A DNA stretch of 64,000 nucleotides, taken from Trichomonas vaginalis G3 (taxonomy: Eukaryota > Parabasalia > Trichomonadida > Trichomonadidae). This document shows positions 60,235-64,000 of the stretch, piece by piece (positions within the stretch are counted from its first letter, which is position 1; the number at the start of each line of letters is the position of its first letter). Location: contig NC_067206.1 in NCBI RefSeq assembly GCF_026262505.1, forward strand, positions 1,612,001 to 1,676,000. Direction: 5' to 3'. Made by a program: the position numbers and the translations under genes. Below the pieces are notes generated by a model, which saw nothing but the letters and a program-made list of their open reading frames with translations, made no database searches and was not told where the DNA came from.

Positions 60235-60943
60235 GGTAGACAACTTCTTTATGTCTAGAAAATTCTATCTTGCCTTTTATTTTTTTCTCGCTGTGAAACG
60301 TATTCGGTCATTTTTTAAAAAATTAATTTTTTGTTAGAGATAAGAGCTAAAACTTTGCAGACAACTCCCCCATGTCTAGCAAATTTAACATTCGTCTCCC
60401 ATTTTTATATATTTGGTTTAGAATGTTCGAAAATGCGTAATATGGTCATTAATATTAATTGAAAAGAACCTTGAATTAATTCAATCTGATCTCACAAAAT
60501 ATTTTAAATTACAAACTTTGTAGTTTGAATAGGTAATTAGTATTAAACTCAAATAACTAGTTTATTTTTGAATAAAAATTATTTGAATTTATTCAATTTT
60601 GTGAATTTTCCTTCAAAAATCAAGTTTAAATATCTTATTTGCCATATAATTATAAATACAATGAAACATATTCGAAATTGAAAAGAATGACTTTTTCTGT
60701 TCTTTCAATCATTCAATTTGAATTTTGCAATATTGGATTTCTCATTAAATAGATATTAAAAACAACAAGCAATTTAACTTACATTCAAATTTATTTGTGT
60801 TATATTCAATCTTCTCAAAACTTATAATTTTCGGCTATAGCATGATTATATGCTATATAATATAATATAATAAACCTATAATAGTATCATTCTTTCAATT
60901 ATTTGAAGAGAAAACCGAAAAAATCTATTTTCGGTCTATAACA
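60235..60943 (-). repeat. Right ~709-bp terminal inverted repeat
   Basis: Reverse complement of 42,915-43,623, ending ...cggtctataaca. Only scattered single differences were noticed (for example acctattc against atctattc). Confidence 0.9.
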
Positions 60944-60958
60944 ATATGATTAATTTTT
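60944..60958. repeat. 15-bp direct repeat (target duplication), right copy
   Basis: atatgattaattttt, identical to 42,900-42,914. Confidence 0.8.
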
Positions 60959-61024
60959 CATTTGGTTAATAAGTGAGTAAGCAAATTCTTTTAGCAAGTT
61001 TGAAAGAATTATTTAAAAAGTTAA

Positions 61025-61542
61025 GGGTGGCTTCCGACCAAATTGTCACTTTTTAGCCCAAGTGAGAAAATTTCGTAATTTATAACCAAGTTTTTTAAAA
61101 TCTATATTTAATAAAGATTCTATTTTTCTTATTAAATTTCAAAAATGAGGGGGTTCGGAATCGTCCACAAATTGCCGAAAGGGTTTTTGCCAGTTTTGAA
61201 TCCGCTTATTTTTATCGACCAAAATTATAATAAATATAATTTTCGATAAGTATTCTACCCAAATGATTCTTCAAAAAATTATTTTTCGGATTTTATTCCG
61301 TAAAACAACGTTACAGAAAACGCCTATAAAATTTCGAATTTTCCCTAAAAAATTCAGTGCAGGTCGATTTAAGAGATTTTTCAAAAATAATCATATCAGT
61401 AGATAGGGTATAATATAGAGGAGCTTTATGAATAACTCAAAATCCGGGAAACTCAATATTCAACGAGAAAAACGCTTAACGAATCTCACTTTTGGTGTAA
61501 ACATCACAAAAAATTGAGAGAGTTTCTGGTCGGAAGCCTCCC
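61025..61542. mobile_element. MITE with TTAA target site, 518 bp
   Basis: The ends are gggtggcttccgacca and tggtcggaagcctccc, 16-bp inverted repeats with one mismatch, flanked on both sides by TTAA (61,021-61,024 and 61,543-61,546). TTAA duplications are used by piggyBac- and Kolobok-type transposases. The interior is non-coding, so it must move in trans if at all. It ends 137 bases before the VPS9 start codon and may supply part of that gene's upstream region. Confidence 0.75.
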
Positions 61543-61679
61543 TTAAGTTTTGCAGTTTTAAATTTTCAAGATTGGTGTGTCGTAATATTTTTCAAGCTTG
61601 CAATTAACAAGAATTAAAGGATTTTCAATAGTTATCAACAGTTTTTTTTTTCAATAGAGCAAAATAAAGCTGAATCCAA

Positions 61680-62984
61680 ATGGCAAATAGAGATGATTTT
61701 TTCAGATGGATTCAACAAACTCCAAGCATAATTGACTATATAGAAATATCTTCTGCATTTAACCATCCGAAAAATATGTCTTTTCAAGAATATAGAACCG
61801 TATTCCACAATAAAATCATCGAAGATATTAAAAATTTATCAAAAAGCCAATATCATATTACGCACAATATCAAATCATCAAAAGTTCCATCGCCACCTCC
61901 GCGTTATCATGATTTATCTAAAATGTATCACACAGCTTTATTTCTTGAAAATGAATTGAGTCAAACAATATTCGCCAAGAAAGAAAAGATGTTCATTGTT
62001 TTGAACGATCTACTTAAATTATTTACGACACCAAATCTCATTCCTGATGATTTCATAGTTAAAGTCGATCTTGACAAATTAGCTTCCACAAATGGCCAGG
62101 ATTGCTTTGAAATTAAAGCACTAACTACGAAATATACTCAATTTTTAAAATCTTATATTCGAAGGATTAACATTATTCCTGATTTTGACTATCGTCATCG
62201 TCGTATTCTCAAAATATTCGAACTCGTTAACAAAAATTTTGATCCAAAATTATGTTTTTTCCCTCCTTCAGAGTATCAAGTTAATTTTGAGCATTTTGTT
62301 TTTGCGCCTGGAACGCCATGGTTACCAAAACTTGATGATTTAATTGAAAACTTCTTTAAATATCCACCAGAAACATCCTTAAAAACGATCATTGACATTG
62401 CAAAAATTATATGTCACACATTCTCACTAACGGAGAACAAACATATGTCGATGACAATTGGATTTCTTTTTAGACTTGTTTTCGATGAAGTTTACCCACT
62501 TAATACTCAGTTACTTCATACCAATCTTTCTGAAGACATTGTATCCAAAATTCGACAAATGACAATTGCTGAACTTGATCCTCCTCGTGATTTTTGTCCA
62601 AAATGGAATAATGATGATATTGCTTCTGTTGTTTTCAAAAATAACGAATTTTTTAAAGAAGCCATCGACATAATCGAAACAATCCATTTTTATTCTAACC
62701 CGCTTGATGTTCTTCGTATAATATACATGGCTCTTAATGTTATAGAGAGAGCCGCAAGTTACTACGCAAACGATAAATCTTCAATATCTATGCTCCCATT
62801 TGAAGTTATGTTTGCACTGCTCATTGGAACAGTTCTTGGTTCCTCAACGCCAGAAATTGTTCAACTATCCCAGTTCACAATTAATTACACGCCAAAATTT
62901 GGTTTAACTTCTGAGTATCAATTTGCTCTAGCAAAATTGACCGCATTATCATTACATCTCAAATCAATAACTAGTCAAAAATAA
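61680..62984 (+). CDS. VPS9-domain protein (Rab5-type GEF), host
   Basis: 434 residues, intact, from MANRDDFFRWIQQTPSIIDY. The C-terminal ~110 residues match the VPS9 fold: NPLDVLRIIYMALNVIERAA, then MLPFEVMFALLIGTVLGSST, PEIVQLSQFTINYTP and YQFALAKLTALSLHLKSI. The D/E-x-LP core aspartate that inserts into the Rab switch region is replaced here by a Met-Leu-Pro context (SMLPFE), with the Glu after it. VPS9 proteins load GTP on Rab5-like GTPases in endosome traffic. The N-terminal ~290 residues are helical without a named domain. A TCAATAG initiator-like site is about 23 bases before the ATG. Confidence 0.75.
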   Translation: MANRDDFFRWIQQTPSIIDYIEISSAFNHPKNMSFQEYRTVFHNKIIEDIKNLSKSQYHITHNIKSSKVPSPPPRYHDLSKMYHTALFLENELSQTIFAKKEKMFIVLNDLLKLFTTPNLIPDDFIVKVDLDKLASTNGQDCFEIKALTTKYTQFLKSYIRRINIIPDFDYRHRRILKIFELVNKNFDPKLCFFPPSEYQVNFEHFVFAPGTPWLPKLDDLIENFFKYPPETSLKTIIDIAKIICHTFSLTENKHMSMTIGFLFRLVFDEVYPLNTQLLHTNLSEDIVSKIRQMTIAELDPPRDFCPKWNNDDIASVVFKNNEFFKEAIDIIETIHFYSNPLDVLRIIYMALNVIERAASYYANDKSSISMLPFEVMFALLIGTVLGSSTPEIVQLSQFTINYTPKFGLTSEYQFALAKLTALSLHLKSITSQK

Positions 62985-64000
62985 ATTGTTTGTATATCTA
63001 ATTTTTTTAAAAAAAATACCTTTGAAAAAGAGCGGAACATATATTAGTATTCTTTAAATATTTTACTTTCCACTTCATTTATATGCCTAGTCAATATGTT
63101 TTGGTAATCGTTAGATTGTTACAGATCCAATAATCGACTCATCATCTCATATAATAAGAAAAGGTACTTCGGAACTTTTTCCCTTGATCCTTGGAAGCCC
63201 AAACTTTGTCAATATAATTAAGTTACAAATATAAGGTTCGATGCAAAGTATGGCGGACTTTGGCCTAAGGGTTTTGGAGAGAAAGTGAATTCATTTTTGA
63301 ATACATTGATAAAAATTTTTTTTTGGATTTTTATACATCTTGACAGCAAATGCAAGAACTTGGCATTGTTCCAATTGAAAACTGATTGGAGGTGTTATTA
63401 TTATCTGCGTACTGTCTAATAGGAAGAGAAATTTAATATGATTTAGCAAAACAAAAAATTTACTTTCAATTCCAAGACACTAAGCGAAAACTATCATGGT
63501 CATTTCAATAAAATAATATTTCAGATAGAAAGTATCGCAAAAAACTGCTTATTGGTTGACTTTGAACCAACATTTGCTGATTCGACGAATATTATACTAA
63601 AAAACTTGTGTTATCTTTAATTAAAAAGAAAATGCTTACCTACTATTATACTAGGGAAGATTTTATTCATGTTTGTACAATAAAATTTCGAAATCATGAA
63701 GAGCAGAAGGCTTGAAACTTCATGCTTCTCTTTGCATATTCCTTTTAAAACAAATCTTTAAATAACTACTTAGTAAAATTCTTTTTATTTTAAGATAAAT
63801 ATACTTAATAATTCATTTTACATAAATTATATGATAATCTACTATATTTTTCCTTTTGTTAGTACTATTTTTGTGAAACATGTCAATATTCAATAAACTT
63901 TTTTTGTGAATAATTATTTACTATTAAATTGATCATATATATGGAGAAAAATGCCAATTTTCGCAAAGGCATTTATTATAATAGGCATCTATAATTCCAA
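62985..64000. other. Host intergenic DNA, no gene seen
   Basis: A+T-rich, no frame with coding character on either strand, no inverted-repeat element, tRNA-like cloverleaf or array noticed. It contains the 3' end signals of the VPS9 gene near 62,990 and otherwise looks like plain spacer. Confidence 0.55.

Larger units (their letters stand above)
42915..60943. mobile_element. Long-TIR transposon holding a Polinton segment (chimeric unit, 18.0 kb)
   Basis: Bounded by ~709-bp inverted repeats starting TGTTATAGACCG and a 15-bp direct duplication. Just inside the left repeat is an integrase-type transposase unlike those of the Polintons. Its reading stops being recognisable at about 44,410, where Polinton P3 sequence starts. 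P3 ends before about 59,830, followed by ~400 bases of non-coding A/T-rich DNA and the right repeat. The two repeats differ at few positions, so the unit is young. The family is unassigned: 15-bp duplications do not fit the common trichomonad DNA transposons I know. Confidence 0.75.

Noticed and set aside
62985-64000. A second VPS9-type or other host gene
   Set aside because: Stops are frequent in all frames and the texture is plain A/T-rich spacer.

Overview
The window looks like a trichomonad (parabasalid) chromosome, most like Trichomonas or Tritrichomonas. The evidence is the A+T-rich sequence, compact intron-less host genes, initiator-like TCATTCA motifs 10-16 bases before start codons, host families that are large in trichomonads (Rap/Ran-GAP, VPS9, CAMK-type kinase), and above all the dense load of Polinton/Maverick elements. 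About four fifths of the window is mobile DNA. The assignment rests on reading alone; no database was searched.

Layout. (1) 1-19,386: most of one Polinton (P1), whose left end lies outside the window. It holds a penton-like gene, a D5-like helicase, a packaging ATPase, several KilA-N genes, repeat- and hairpin-rich spacers, a GC-shifted island, an integrase remnant, a fibre gene, small virion-like genes and a D12-class adenine methylase. (2) 19,400-24,924: host DNA with a protein kinase (one internal stop), a TMEM115-like membrane protein, and the 3' part of a Rap/Ran-GAP gene. (3) 24,925-41,624: a complete-length Polinton (P2, 16.7 kb) with ~394-bp terminal inverted repeats and a 6-bp target duplication (tatttt), inserted in frame after codon 47 of the Rap/Ran-GAP gene. 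(4) 41,625-42,900: the 5' end of that host gene and a small host gene of unknown function. (5) 42,900-60,958: a unit bounded by ~709-bp inverted repeats and a 15-bp direct repeat. It contains its own integrase-type transposase and, joined to it without visible Polinton ends, about 15.4 kb of a third Polinton (P3) carrying fibre, integrase, KilA-N, DNA polymerase B, minor and major capsid genes. (6) 60,959-64,000: host DNA with a 518-bp TTAA-flanked MITE and an intact VPS9-domain gene.

The three Polintons share a gene pool but not a gene order. All three carry a fibre whose C-terminus resembles phage tail-collar/baseplate Gp10 domains and a KilA-N family with a shared leader sequence. All three also carry a small protein with an acidic tail or spacing like a single-stranded-DNA-binding protein. 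Most Polinton genes are broken, so these elements are treated as fossils; their terminal repeats are nevertheless nearly identical, which points to recent insertion or to homogenisation. The most unusual structures are the transposon-Polinton chimera, the inverted tandem arrays around the P2 primase-helicase, the recurrent hairpin families, and the variable repeat segment inside the KilA-N genes.
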